64,000 nucleotides of DNA from an uncultured Pelagibacteraceae bacterium (GCA_902582315.1 CACHRP010000003.1:84207-148206); one strand, 5' to 3'. Shown: positions 28,277 through 37,724, numbered from the stretch's first letter. A program made the numbers and translations. Notes: generated from the letters alone by a model not told the origin.

Positions 28277-29110
28277 TTAAATATTAAAATATCTATAAAT
28301 AAATATTGTACCAACAGTATATAAAAAAACTCCAAACAATCTTTGAGCTTTTAATTTATCCATTTTATAAACTGTATTCGCTCCTACTCTTGCCATAAAA
28401 CTTGTAATCGGTACAAAGAGAATAAAAGCAGGAATGTTAATAAAACCAATGCTAAAAGGTAAATTTACATCAAAATAAAATCCGGAAATTAAAAAGCCTA
28501 TTGATCCAGTAAATGATATAAAAAAACCAATAGCAGCAGCGCTTCCAATACATTTGCTAATCGGATATCCCAAATATCTTAATATAGGCACATTCATCAT
28601 TGCACCAGTAATACCCATTGGTGCTGAAATAAATCCAGACAAAATTCCAAAAATAATACGTGGAGAAAGTGATGGATTAGGTTTAATTTTGTTAATTTTT
28701 TCCTGTGCTAACATTAAATAAGCCCCAAAAACATATACAACTATAGAAAAGAACAGAACTAACATCTTGGTTTTCATGATAGATGCAAAAAAAGTGCCTA
28801 TCAGCACTCCAATAACCACAAATATACCAAAAGTCTTAACCACGCTTAAATCCACTAGTTTGTTTTTGTGGTGGGTTATGACAGAAACTGTTGATGTAAA
28901 AATAGTAATAGTAAATGCTGTTCCCACAGTTAAATGCATCAAATAATTTTTATCGAAATTTAACGTTTCAAAGATAAAAAAGAGGCAAGGAACAGAAATT
29001 AAACCACCACCAATACCAAATAAACCTGCAAAAAAACCAACAGCAGTTGCTGCAAATATTATTAGTAGTAAGAAGTACCAATATTCATTGATTAAATATG
29101 TTAGTGACAG
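28277..29110 (-). CDS. TauE/SafE (TSUP) family exporter, apparently starting at CTG
   Basis: The ORF track starts this gene at a TTG (28942), but the same frame stays open upstream to a TAA at the end of the neighbouring paralogue and encodes the missing N-terminal repeat (GFFAGLFGIGGGLISVPCLFF), clearly homologous to the GFMAGLLGVGGG segment of the neighbour. No ATG, GTG or earlier TTG exists there. A CTG at 29110 is preceded by AAAAGG five bases upstream and gives 277 residues, almost equal to the 278-residue paralogue. An ATG at 29088 is out of frame by one base. The family exports sulfite, sulfonates or related anions. Confidence 0.75.
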   Translation of the reverse strand: MSLTYLINEYWYFLLLIIFAATAVGFFAGLFGIGGGLISVPCLFFIFETLNFDKNYLMHLTVGTAFTITIFTSTVSVITHHKNKLVDLSVVKTFGIFVVIGVLIGTFFASIMKTKMLVLFFSIVVYVFGAYLMLAQEKINKIKPNPSLSPRIIFGILSGFISAPMGITGAMMNVPILRYLGYPISKCIGSAAAIGFFISFTGSIGFLISGFYFDVNLPFSIGFINIPAFILFVPITSFMARVGANTVYKMDKLKAQRLFGVFLYTVGTIFIYRYFNI

Positions 29111-29123
29111 AAAAACCTTTTGA

Positions 29124-29960
29124 TTAAGTTATACTAAAGTATTCAAAGAACGATCTAGCAGATACAATTAATAAAAAACAGCCAAATATTCTACTTAATA
29201 ATTTTTTGTCGATTTTATACACAACCTTTGCGCCTATTCTTGCCATAACCATTGTTACTGGTACGAATACAGCAAACCCTAAAAGATTTATATAACCAAC
29301 GCTATATGGTGTATTAACATTATCAATTATATTTCCACCTATTATCATTGTGGTGGTGCCTGTAACTGCTATTAAAAATCCAACTGCTGCAGCAGTGCCG
29401 ATAGATTTTCTAATATCATATCCAAAGGTTCTCATGAATGGTACCATTAATGAACCGCCACCAATACCTAAAGGCACTGAAATAAAACCAATTAATAAAC
29501 CTGAAATATTTTTAATTGTATTTGATATTTTTTTTGGACTTTCAACAAGCTTTTCTCTTAGAAAAATAAAAAATAATCCCACAAAACATGAAAAGATCGC
29601 AAAGAATAAAACTAATGCTGAAGTTTTTAAATTTACTGCCAAAAATGTTCCGACCAAAACCCCTAGTACAATTAAAATACCGAAAGTTTTAACCATTTTA
29701 AAATCTACAGCATCATACTCCATATGTGTTTTTGTTGAAATTATTGAAGTTGGAATAATAATTGCAAGAGAAGTTCCAACAGATAAATGCATTCTTGTAA
29801 TAATATCAAAGTCAAGAACGCTAAATGCATAATACAGAGCAGGAACCATTATTATACCTCCCCCAACTCCAAGTAATCCTGCCATAAAACCGGCAACAGC
29901 TGCTGCAATAGCTAATACTGTTAAAAGATTTATTATTACTCCTGAATCTATATTTTCCAT
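29124..29960 (-). CDS. TauE/SafE (TSUP) family exporter
   Basis: The 278-residue inner-membrane protein has about eight hydrophobic segments and the two-repeat TSUP layout: GFMAGLLGVGGGIIMVPALYY in the first half and GFISVPLGIGGGSLMVPFMR in the second. Members move sulfite, sulfoacetate, sulfolactate or other organosulfur anions. It overlaps dusA by one base upstream and is followed by a paralogue, so the two may be a duplicated pair or form a hetero-oligomer. The substrate is not decided by sequence. Confidence 0.9.
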   Translation of the reverse strand: MENIDSGVIINLLTVLAIAAAVAGFMAGLLGVGGGIIMVPALYYAFSVLDFDIITRMHLSVGTSLAIIIPTSIISTKTHMEYDAVDFKMVKTFGILIVLGVLVGTFLAVNLKTSALVLFFAIFSCFVGLFFIFLREKLVESPKKISNTIKNISGLLIGFISVPLGIGGGSLMVPFMRTFGYDIRKSIGTAAAVGFLIAVTGTTTMIIGGNIIDNVNTPYSVGYINLLGFAVFVPVTMVMARIGAKVVYKIDKKLLSRIFGCFLLIVSARSFFEYFSIT

Positions 29961-30964
29961 CAGGCAGTTAATTGATTTGTTTTTTCATTATTTTGAGCAA
30001 TATCCATAATATGTTTTGCTTTTTGGAAATCAGAGTCTCTTGCCATCATATTGTCGCTCAAATATTTTTTCCATTCTTTCGAACCTGGTTGACCATAATA
30101 AAGTCCAACAGTATGTCTCATTACTTGATTTACTTTGGTTCCAGTTTTAATTTCTTTTTCAAGATATTCTAAAATATGTTTAACAACATCTTCTCTCGAT
30201 GATACGTTTGGATTATTGAATATTTCTCTCTCAATATCTTTTAAAAAATATGGATTTTGGTAAATCGCTCTACCAATCATTACACCATCACAGTAATTTA
30301 AATGGTTTTTGACTTGATTTATAGAGGTAATTCCTCCATTAATTATAATTTCTAAATCTGGATTTGATTTCTTAATTTCATAAACCATTCCATAGTTTAA
30401 TTTTGGAATATTTAAATTTTGCTTTGGAGTTAGACCTTTTAATATTGCTTTTCTAGCATGTAAAATTATAGTTTTGCACCCAGTTTGTTTCATTTTATTT
30501 ACAAACATATTTAAATAATCAAATTCCTCTGTATCATCAAACCCTATTCTAGTTTTGGCAGTAACTGGAATACTGCAGGAATTTTTCATCTCAGCCAAAC
30601 ATTCGGATACAAGGTCTGGTTCTTTCATTAAACAAGCGCCAAAAGAGTTTTTTTGAACCTTTTTACTTGGACAGCCTAAATTGATATTAATCTCATCATA
30701 ACCATAATCTTCAGCAATTTTAGCTACTTCCGCTAGTTCTTTTTTATCAGAACCACCCACTTGTAAAGCTAAAGGTTTTTCCAAGTCATTAAACATAAGT
30801 AATTTATGTTTATCACCGCGTAATACTGCTTTAGTAACAACCATTTCTGAGTAAAGCATTACATTTTTACTTATAAGTCTTAAGAAATATCTATCATGAC
30901 GGTCGGTACAATCCATCATGGGAGCAACTGAAATTTTTCTATTAATTTTTTTTTTAATATCCAA
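29960..30964 (-). CDS. dusA: tRNA-dihydrouridine synthase, DusA type
   Basis: This FMN enzyme reduces uridines in the tRNA D-loop. The 334-residue protein begins ISVAPMMDCTDRHDRYFLRLIS, typical of DusA. ININLGCPSKKVQKNSFGACLM carries the catalytic Cys, TAKTRIGFDD supplies FMN/RNA contacts, and IIINGGI follows. It overlaps dctM by 11 bases and the TSUP gene by one, so a tRNA-modification gene sits inside a transporter operon. Confidence 0.93.
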   Translation of the reverse strand: MDIKKKINRKISVAPMMDCTDRHDRYFLRLISKNVMLYSEMVVTKAVLRGDKHKLLMFNDLEKPLALQVGGSDKKELAEVAKIAEDYGYDEININLGCPSKKVQKNSFGACLMKEPDLVSECLAEMKNSCSIPVTAKTRIGFDDTEEFDYLNMFVNKMKQTGCKTIILHARKAILKGLTPKQNLNIPKLNYGMVYEIKKSNPDLEIIINGGITSINQVKNHLNYCDGVMIGRAIYQNPYFLKDIEREIFNNPNVSSREDVVKHILEYLEKEIKTGTKVNQVMRHTVGLYYGQPGSKEWKKYLSDNMMARDSDFQKAKHIMDIAQNNEKTNQLTA

Positions 30965-32285
30965 GAGCTTTACCCATTACTTTATCAGGTAACCATGTAA
31001 CAATTTCTGGAAAAATACACAGTATTAGGATTGCTAATGCCATTATTATCATAAAAGGCACAGATCCTTTTAGAATTTCCTTTAAACTAACATCGGGTGT
31101 TATACCTTTAATTATATAGAGATTTAGACCTACAGGTGGAGTAATCAATCCAATCTCCATATTAATTGTAAATACAATAGCGAACCAATAAGGATCGAAA
31201 CCGAGAGTAGTAATAACTGGTAATAAAATTGCTGAAGTCATAACAATGACTGCAACTGGAGGTAAAAAGAAACCAGCGATTAATAGAAATATATTTATTA
31301 AAATAAATATAACCCATTTGTTTGAGCTGAGCTCTACCATACTCTGAGCTAAAGATTGTGTTACATAGAGTTGTGAAAGAGTAAATGCAAAAAGGTAGGA
31401 TGCTGCAATGATGAACATTATCATTACACTTTCTTTCATTGAAACTTTAACTATGTTCCATATTTTTTTTGGTTGATAAATTTTATAGACAACTGCTATC
31501 ATGACAAAAACTAAGAATGCTCCAACGCCTGAAGCTTCAGATGGAGTTGCAACCCCTCCGTATAAAACATATAGAACTCCAGCAATGATTGCTAAAAAAG
31601 GAAAAATTCTTGGTAAAACCTCAAGTTTTTCTTTTAATGTAGGACGTTTTCTGTTCTTTAAAGCTTTAGCAGCATCTTTATCAATAAAGTAACTGTGAAT
31701 TAATGCCCATATTGCAAACATACCTGCAAGCATGAATCCAGGTATTAAGCCACATAAAAATAATCTTCCAATAGAAGTTCCAGTTGCAATACCATAAACT
31801 ATTAAAACTATGCTTGGTGGAATTAAAACTCCTAAAGTTCCTCCAGCAGCAATAGTTCCCGTAGCAATTTGATCTGAATATCCTCTCTTCCTCATCTCAG
31901 GTATACCCATTGTTCCAATTGCTGCACAGGTAGCTGGACTTGAGCCACTTAAAGCAGCGAAAATTGAACATGCGCCTATATTAGAAATAACTAATCCACC
32001 TGGTACTCTCCATAACCATCTATCTAAACCAATGTATAAATCCTTACCCGCTGGTGAGTTCGCCACTGCCATTCCCATTAAAATAAACATGGGGATTGAA
32101 AGTAGAACAAAAGAATTTAAACCTGCATAAAATGTTTCGGCAAAAACATCAAGCATTTGAAAACCTTCAAAAGAAACCAATAACGCTATCGATACGAAAC
32201 TCAAACCAAAAGCTATTGGGATACCAGAGAAAAGAACTATCAAAGTAAAAACTGCAACGATCAATGCTATTATTAATGGATCCAT
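30954..32285 (-). CDS. dctM: TRAP transporter large permease (DctM)
   Basis: The 443-residue protein is the ion-coupled membrane subunit of a TRAP importer with about 12 transmembrane helices. Typical sequence includes LSIPMFILMGMAVANS, ALSGSSPATCAAIGTMGIPEMRKRGY, TIAAGGTLGVLIPPSIVLIVYG and the repeat half EIGLITPPVGLNLYIIKGI. It overlaps dctQ by one base and lies downstream of dctP. The substrate is decided by DctP and cannot be fixed from sequence. Confidence 0.95.
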   Translation of the reverse strand: MDPLIIALIVAVFTLIVLFSGIPIAFGLSFVSIALLVSFEGFQMLDVFAETFYAGLNSFVLLSIPMFILMGMAVANSPAGKDLYIGLDRWLWRVPGGLVISNIGACSIFAALSGSSPATCAAIGTMGIPEMRKRGYSDQIATGTIAAGGTLGVLIPPSIVLIVYGIATGTSIGRLFLCGLIPGFMLAGMFAIWALIHSYFIDKDAAKALKNRKRPTLKEKLEVLPRIFPFLAIIAGVLYVLYGGVATPSEASGVGAFLVFVMIAVVYKIYQPKKIWNIVKVSMKESVMIMFIIAASYLFAFTLSQLYVTQSLAQSMVELSSNKWVIFILINIFLLIAGFFLPPVAVIVMTSAILLPVITTLGFDPYWFAIVFTINMEIGLITPPVGLNLYIIKGITPDVSLKEILKGSVPFMIIMALAILILCIFPEIVTWLPDKVMGKALGY

Positions 32286-32779
32286 TAATTATAATCCTTA
32301 TCATCAATTAATTTTATAATTTCTGCTATGTATTGGAGTATCATCAAAATGGCTCCTATCATCATTGAAGAATAGGGTATCCAAAGTGGGGGATCCCAAA
32401 CAGTTCCTGTTGAGTAATTTTTTGTAAATGCTTCTTCAACCATTAAAAAACCAAAATAAAATAGTATTAGGAAGAAAAGTAAACTTAAAAATGATGTAAA
32501 AATTTTTAATCTAATAATATTTTTATTAGATAAAAAATCATATATCCATTCCATACTAACATGTGCCTTTTCACTTAGAACATATGCGCTTCCAATAAAT
32601 GTCGATGCAACTAAAAGCATTGTAACCAATTCTGTTTGCCATGTAATTGCTCTTTGGAAAAAATATCTTTCGAATACTAATTCTACAATAACTAAGATTG
32701 ATAACAATAATGCTAAAACAGCAAAAGCCCCGCAAGCCTGGGCAACAAGATTACAAAACTTTAAATACTTTTTTTTCAT
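32285..32779 (-). CDS. dctQ: TRAP transporter small permease (DctQ)
   Basis: This 164-residue, four-helix membrane protein is the small TRAP subunit. The segment ERYFFQRAITWQTELVTMLLVASTFIGSAYVLSEKAHVSMEWIYDFL is characteristic. Its ATG follows directly after the T-tract of a hairpin located between it and dctP, so it and dctM probably receive only part of the transcription that covers dctP. Confidence 0.93.
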   Translation of the reverse strand: MKKKYLKFCNLVAQACGAFAVLALLLSILVIVELVFERYFFQRAITWQTELVTMLLVASTFIGSAYVLSEKAHVSMEWIYDFLSNKNIIRLKIFTSFLSLLFFLILFYFGFLMVEEAFTKNYSTGTVWDPPLWIPYSSMMIGAILMILQYIAEIIKLIDDKDYN

Positions 32780-32813
32780 AAAAAAAACCCCTATTTGAAA
32801 TTAAATAGGGGTT
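32780..32813 (-). terminator. Terminator-like hairpin between dctP and dctQ
   Basis: On the transcribed strand AACCCCTATTT-aatttc-AAATAGGGGTT forms a perfect 11-bp stem with a six-base loop, followed at once by a run of T that reaches the dctQ ATG. This is a textbook intrinsic-terminator shape inside an operon. I infer partial termination or mRNA protection so that the binding protein is made in excess of the permeases. Confidence 0.8.
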
Positions 32814-32830
32814 CTTCTTTATATATTTTT

Positions 32831-33841
32831 TTATTTAACTGATAAAGCCATTTCCATTAGCTTATCGCCACCTGGAACTTTTTCAGCAAATGCTTTGTGA
32901 GAAGATTTCTTAGCAATCTCAACCCAAGCTGCATGATCTTTTGCATTCATATATACTAATTTTACACCTGCTGCTTTGTAAGCGTCTTCAAATTTTTTAT
33001 CTAAATTTTCGACTTGAGCAGTCATATATTTTTCTGCAACTTTTCCAGCTTTCATTAAAGCATCTTGTTGTTTAGAGTTTAATTTATCGAAACTCATTTT
33101 TGACATTAAAATTGGCTCATACATAAACCATAATCCAAACTTACCTGGAGGAGTTGCACAAGTTACTTGTTCATAAATCTTATAACTTACAAAACTTCCT
33201 GAACTAGTATTTGCACCAGTAAGTACTCCAGTTTGAAGACCAGTATAAATTTCAGATGATGGCATACTTTGTATACCTGCGCCAGCTGCCTCTAACATTT
33301 GGTTAAATGCTTTACCAGCTGCTCTCATAACTTGCCCTTTAGCATCACTAGGATTTTTAATGCATTTTGTTTTAGATGCAAAACCTCCGCCTAACCAAGC
33401 GTCAGATAATACAACTACACCAGCGTCATTAATAATTTTTTTAATCTCAGTCATCATTGGACCTTTATTAAATCTCAATGCATGATCGTGATTTTTAACT
33501 GTTCCTGGCATTAAAGTTGCATCAAATTCTGGATGAAACTTAGATGCATACGCTAATGGAAAAGCAGAAATATCCAATTGACCTGTTGTCATTGGTTTCC
33601 ACTGTTCTTTTGGTTTATAAAGCGATTTTGCAGGATAAATTCTGATATCGACTCCTACATTTGCTTTTTTCATTTCATCAGCAATTATCTGTACCATTTC
33701 ATGTCTTGGATCATAAGAACCATCAGCTCTAGGTGTACCAGGCCATTGATGACTCGCCTTTAGAGTAACAGCATAAGCCGATCCAATTGTCGTTAGGATA
33801 AATACTAATGAAGTTAAAAATAAAGATATTTTTTTAAACAT
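32831..33841 (-). CDS. dctP: TRAP transporter solute-binding protein (DctP)
   Basis: The 336-residue periplasmic protein starts with a signal peptide (MFKKISLFLTSLVFILTTIGSAYA, cleavage near residue 24). The family pattern includes GQLDISAFPLAYASKFHPEFDATLMPG, GKAFNQMLEAAGAGIQSMPSSEIYTGLQTGVLTGANTSS and FGLWFMYEPILMS. It binds an organic acid or similar anion and hands it to DctQM. AAGAAGGGG five bases before the ATG is a good ribosome-binding site. A hairpin follows the gene. The ligand is not identifiable. Confidence 0.94.
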   Translation of the reverse strand: MFKKISLFLTSLVFILTTIGSAYAVTLKASHQWPGTPRADGSYDPRHEMVQIIADEMKKANVGVDIRIYPAKSLYKPKEQWKPMTTGQLDISAFPLAYASKFHPEFDATLMPGTVKNHDHALRFNKGPMMTEIKKIINDAGVVVLSDAWLGGGFASKTKCIKNPSDAKGQVMRAAGKAFNQMLEAAGAGIQSMPSSEIYTGLQTGVLTGANTSSGSFVSYKIYEQVTCATPPGKFGLWFMYEPILMSKMSFDKLNSKQQDALMKAGKVAEKYMTAQVENLDKKFEDAYKAAGVKLVYMNAKDHAAWVEIAKKSSHKAFAEKVPGGDKLMEMALSVK

Positions 33842-33938
33842 TTTTTCCCCTTCTTTAGTTATTAAAAAAAGTGTATTAAAGATAAGATATGATTAAGAGT
33901 CAAGTTCGCTATTAACTCATATATAACGTTATTAATTT

Positions 33939-35084
33939 ATGGATGGACCTTTAAAAAACTTACTGGTTGTTGATTTAACAAGAGTATTAGTGGGACCTTA
34001 TTGTACAATGATGCTCTCAGACATGGGTGCAAGAGTAATAAAAGTAGAAGCACCAGGTATAGGTGATGACTCTCGAAAATTTGGTCCTTTTGTCAAAGAT
34101 AATTCAGCCTATTTCATGTCATTAAACAGAGGAAAAGAAAGTATTGCGTTAAATTTAAAAGATGAAGGAGATAAAGAAATATTTTTAAAAATATTAAGTA
34201 AAGCAGATATTCTTGTTGAAAATTTTAAGCCAGGGACATTAGAGAAATGGGGTTTTGGCTGGAAAGATATGTGTAAAAAATTTCCAAAATTAATTTATGC
34301 TTCTGCATCTGGTTTTGGTCAAACTGGACCATTAAAAGAACTACCAGCTTACGATATGGTTGTACAGGGAATGGGAGGTTTAATGAGTGTTACCGGACAT
34401 CCTAATTCTGAACCTACTAGGGTTGGAACGTCTATTGGCGATATTACAGCTGCATTATTTACAACAATTGGAATCAATGCTGCTCTTTATGATAGAGAAA
34501 AAACTGGCAAAGGAATGTTTATCGATGTTTCAATGCTCGATTGTCAAATTGCGATTTTAGAAAATGCAATTGCACGTTATTTATCAAAAAATGAAATACC
34601 AAAACCAATGGGATCAAGACACCCATCTATTGCGCCATTTGAGGCTTTTAAAACAAAAGATAACTACATAATAATTGCTGCAGGAAATGACAAACTTTTT
34701 GAAAAATTATGTAATGTTCTTGAATTAAATGATTTACCCCAGAATGAAAAATTTAAAAGTAATTCTTTACGTTGTGAAAATATGAATGATCTTAAATTAA
34801 TTATGGAGGAAAAACTCAAATCTTTAAATACTAAAGATTGGATACAAAAAATGGAGAAACAAAAAATTCCATGTGGTCCTATTTTCAATATAAAAGAAGC
34901 TGTAGAAAATCCGCAAATAAAATCAAGAAATATGATAGTTGATACTTTTCACAAAGTTGTTGGTGATTTTAAAACAGCAGGTAATCCAATAAAAATGTCC
35001 TCTTATAAAGACGAAACAAAAAGAGGAGATATCCCAGATTTAGATGAACATAGAAAAAAAATTATTGAAGAGTTTTGTAATTAG
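33939..35084 (+). CDS. CaiB/BaiF family CoA-transferase
   Basis: The 381-residue class III CoA-transferase moves CoA between carboxylic acids. The start [35 protein letters not shown] is the family signature, the catalytic Asp is in [15 protein letters not shown] (near residue 172), and [16 protein letters not shown] follows. It is divergent from the TRAP operon with about 97 bp between starts, so it could act on the imported acid, but that is only context. Its stop overlaps the convergent rpoZ stop in TTAG. Confidence 0.92.
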   Translation: MDGPLKNLLVVDLTRVLVGPYCTMMLSDMGARVIKVEAPGIGDDSRKFGPFVKDNSAYFMSLNRGKESIALNLKDEGDKEIFLKILSKADILVENFKPGTLEKWGFGWKDMCKKFPKLIYASASGFGQTGPLKELPAYDMVVQGMGGLMSVTGHPNSEPTRVGTSIGDITAALFTTIGINAALYDREKTGKGMFIDVSMLDCQIAILENAIARYLSKNEIPKPMGSRHPSIAPFEAFKTKDNYIIIAAGNDKLFEKLCNVLELNDLPQNEKFKSNSLRCENMNDLKLIMEEKLKSLNTKDWIQKMEKQKIPCGPIFNIKEAVENPQIKSRNMIVDTFHKVVGDFKTAGNPIKMSSYKDETKRGDIPDLDEHRKKIIEEFCN

Positions 35085-35590
35085 TCTTGATTTGCGTCTT
35101 CACTTGGTTCTTTAATCTCTTGGTCTTTTAAATCTTCAACAGATGCATCTTCCGTTTCTCCAGAAGGCTCAGCTTGTTCAGTGGGTTGCGTTGGAGCACT
35201 TTGAGCAATATCTTCCTTTGAAAAAACTTGTGTTTTTTCTGGGATCTTTCTAGCTCTTTTTGATGGTAATATTGGTGTTCCACTTTTAGATATTTCACCC
35301 TTATATAAGTTTTCAAAATCATCACCTACATCCTCATCTTCTGTTAATGTGTCATCAACTTGTTCCACATGTTTTCTTAGTTTGTAAACACCACTATCTA
35401 TTAAATCTGAAACTTTTACATTCTCATTTGCAATTTCCCTCAAGGAAATTACTGTGTTCTTATCATTATCAATGCTAACTGTTGGCTCGACACCCGAGTT
35501 TAACTGTGTAGTTCTTTCTTTCGCTACTAAAACTAATTCGTAAGGACTTTCTACTTTATCTACACAATCTTCTACTGTTACTCTTGCCAT
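35081..35590 (-). CDS. rpoZ: RNA polymerase omega subunit with long acidic tail
   Basis: Residues 1-65 match omega ([33 protein letters not shown], then [16 protein letters not shown]). The protein is 169 residues long, while many omega subunits have 70-130. The extra part from about residue 80 is rich in Asp, Glu, Pro, Ser and Gln and ends [14 protein letters not shown], so it is probably disordered. Omega helps assemble the beta' subunit. The role of the tail is unknown. No spoT or gmk lies beside it. Confidence 0.9.
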   Translation of the reverse strand: MARVTVEDCVDKVESPYELVLVAKERTTQLNSGVEPTVSIDNDKNTVISLREIANENVKVSDLIDSGVYKLRKHVEQVDDTLTEDEDVGDDFENLYKGEISKSGTPILPSKRARKIPEKTQVFSKEDIAQSAPTQPTEQAEPSGETEDASVEDLKDQEIKEPSEDANQD

Positions 35591-35632
35591 GCGGGGTATT
35601 TATACCTGCTTATAAATAAAATCAAGGTATTT

Positions 35633-36841
35633 TTACACCTTAACAGGATTAAGTTTAGATCTGATAATAAAAAGCATGATCAAAGATATTGATATATAAA
35701 TGCTTGAAATTACCGCAATTTTTTCAATAGAAAAACCTCGGTCGATCAATATTCCAAAAAAGGCTGTTCCAAAAGCTGTTGAGAATACCATTAATGCTGT
35801 TGTCAAAGCTTTAATCGATCCAATATATTTAACACCATATATTTCTGCCCAAGTAGAAGATCCTAGAACGTTTGCGAAACCATTGGAAATACCAATTAAA
35901 CCCAAAAAAATAAATGCTGTAAAAGGATTATTAAAATAAATTATTACTATTGTTGCTAATAAAAGAGGTAAATTCATATAAACCAATATTTTTCTGCTAG
36001 TAAATTTATCAATTAAAAAACCAGATACAAATAATGTGATAACTGACATAATAGAATAAACCATAAAGGACTGAGCTATGATGTATGGTCCCCAATTTTT
36101 AGACTCTAATATAAAGGATTGATAAACAAAAGTTCCTGTGGCTATCCAAGGCATAGCAAGCATGTTAGCGCTGATAATGTAGAATCTATAATCTTTTAAA
36201 ACTTCAATTCTTTTCCAATCTTTAATCTTATTATTACCTTTATTTTCTAAATTGTTGGTTTCTCTAGATTCTAAATTTAAGTTTCTTACTAAAAAAAAAG
36301 AAATTATCGGTAAAAATAATATAACGATTAATGAAATTACAATCCAGATATCTCTCCACTCATAAATGGTTAAAAGGTAAATTATTAGTACTGGTAAAAT
36401 AAATTCTGATGTAGATAAACCAAACCAAGAGGTGCTTAAAGCTTTACCTCTAGATTTTGTAAAAAATCTTGAAATTGTTGTTGATGCGGTATGAGACATC
36501 ATACCTTGACCTGAAAATCTCATAAAAAGAATTGCCAAAAATAGGTAGTAAACTGATGATATCTTTGAAAAGAAAAAACAAGAAAATGCCAATAAAATTA
36601 TTACCAAGTAAGAAAATTTGAGAATATTAATATCATCAATTTTTTTTCCAAACCAAACTAGAATTATGCTACTAAGTAAAGTTGCTGATGCATAAATTGA
36701 GCCAAATTGTCCATGAGTAATTGAAAGAGCATCCCTTATACTTGAATTAAAAAGACCAAGAAAAAAACTCTGTCCAAAACTTGAAAAAAATGTAAAAATA
36801 AATCCAAATAAAATTACTTTTAAACTTAAATTTTTAAACAT
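35633..36841 (-). CDS. MFS transporter
   Basis: This 402-residue protein has about 12 hydrophobic helices in two six-helix halves. SFFLGLFNSSIRDALSITHGQFGSIYASATLLSS and the later GFANVLGSSTWAEIYGVKYIGSIKALTTALMVF resemble oxalate/formate or monocarboxylate-type MFS members. It is divergent from the dehydrogenase gene with only eight bases between the two ATGs. I see no Shine-Dalgarno. Substrate unknown. Confidence 0.88.
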   Translation of the reverse strand: MFKNLSLKVILFGFIFTFFSSFGQSFFLGLFNSSIRDALSITHGQFGSIYASATLLSSIILVWFGKKIDDINILKFSYLVIILLAFSCFFFSKISSVYYLFLAILFMRFSGQGMMSHTASTTISRFFTKSRGKALSTSWFGLSTSEFILPVLIIYLLTIYEWRDIWIVISLIVILFLPIISFFLVRNLNLESRETNNLENKGNNKIKDWKRIEVLKDYRFYIISANMLAMPWIATGTFVYQSFILESKNWGPYIIAQSFMVYSIMSVITLFVSGFLIDKFTSRKILVYMNLPLLLATIVIIYFNNPFTAFIFLGLIGISNGFANVLGSSTWAEIYGVKYIGSIKALTTALMVFSTAFGTAFFGILIDRGFSIEKIAVISSIYISISLIMLFIIRSKLNPVKV

Positions 36842-36849
36842 AAAAAAAA

Positions 36850-37719
36850 ATGACTTGTAATGTTGCTTTCATAGGTCTTGGTGTAATGGGTTATCCAATG
36901 GCTGGATATATATCAAAAGGCGGACACAATGTAACTGTTTTTAACAGAACACAATCAAAAGCAGAAAAATGGGTAAAAGAATTTAAAGGCAAAATGGCTA
37001 AAACTCCAGCAGAAGCTGCAAATGATGCTGAATATATTTTTACCTGCGTTGGAAATGATGATGATTTAAGAGAGGTCACTTTTGGTGAGAATGGTGTATT
37101 CAAAACAATTAAAAAGGGATCAGTTTACATTGATAACACAACAGCATCTGCAACAATTGCTAGAGAAATTTATGAGTATGCAAAGAAAAATGGATTTGGA
37201 TCTCTTGATGCTCCAGTATCGGGTGGTCAAGCTGGTGCTGAAAATGGTGCTCTTACAGTAATGATTGGTGGAGATCAAAAAGATTTCGATAAAGCAAGAG
37301 ATAAAATTGACTGCTACAGCAAAAAAATGAAATTGCTTGGAAAAGCTGGCAATGGACAGCTAGCGAAAATGGTAAATCAAATCTGTATCGCAGGCTTAGT
37401 TCAGGGACTATCAGAAGCTATTAATTTTGGAATAAAAGCAGAATTAAATATGGAAGACGTAATCGAAGTAATTTCTAAAGGAGCAGCTCAATCTTGGCAA
37501 ATGGAAAATAGATATAAAACAATGATTGACGACAAATTTGATTTTGGATTTGCGGTTGATTGGATGAGAAAAGATTTAAAAATTGCAATGGAAGAGGCAA
37601 AAAACAATGGATCATTATTACCTGTAACGGAACTAGTAGATAAATATTATAGTGAAATTCAAGCAATGGGCGGAAACCGATGGGATACATCAAGTTTAAT
37701 TAAAAGATTTAGGAAGTAA
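36850..37719 (+). CDS. NAD(P)-dependent beta-hydroxyacid dehydrogenase (3-hydroxyisobutyrate dehydrogenase-like)
   Basis: The 289-residue enzyme has the Rossmann start AFIGLGVMGYPMAGYISKGGHNVTVFNRT, the substrate motif SLDAPVSGGQAGAENGALTVMIGGD and the catalytic Lys motif AGNGQLAKMVNQ (near residue 173). The family includes 3-hydroxyisobutyrate, tartronate semialdehyde and succinic semialdehyde reductases, which sequence inspection does not separate. It heads a three-gene set with a PNPOx-like protein and a carbonic-anhydrase-like protein. The start is only eight A residues away from the divergent MFS start. Confidence 0.9.
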   Translation: MTCNVAFIGLGVMGYPMAGYISKGGHNVTVFNRTQSKAEKWVKEFKGKMAKTPAEAANDAEYIFTCVGNDDDLREVTFGENGVFKTIKKGSVYIDNTTASATIAREIYEYAKKNGFGSLDAPVSGGQAGAENGALTVMIGGDQKDFDKARDKIDCYSKKMKLLGKAGNGQLAKMVNQICIAGLVQGLSEAINFGIKAELNMEDVIEVISKGAAQSWQMENRYKTMIDDKFDFGFAVDWMRKDLKIAMEEAKNNGSLLPVTELVDKYYSEIQAMGGNRWDTSSLIKRFRK

Positions 37720-37724
37720 AAAGT

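Noticed and set aside
29350-29832. 160-aa plus-strand ORF
   Set aside because: It is antisense to the TauE/SafE gene. Its Pro/Lys/Thr-rich product mirrors transmembrane codons and has no domain.
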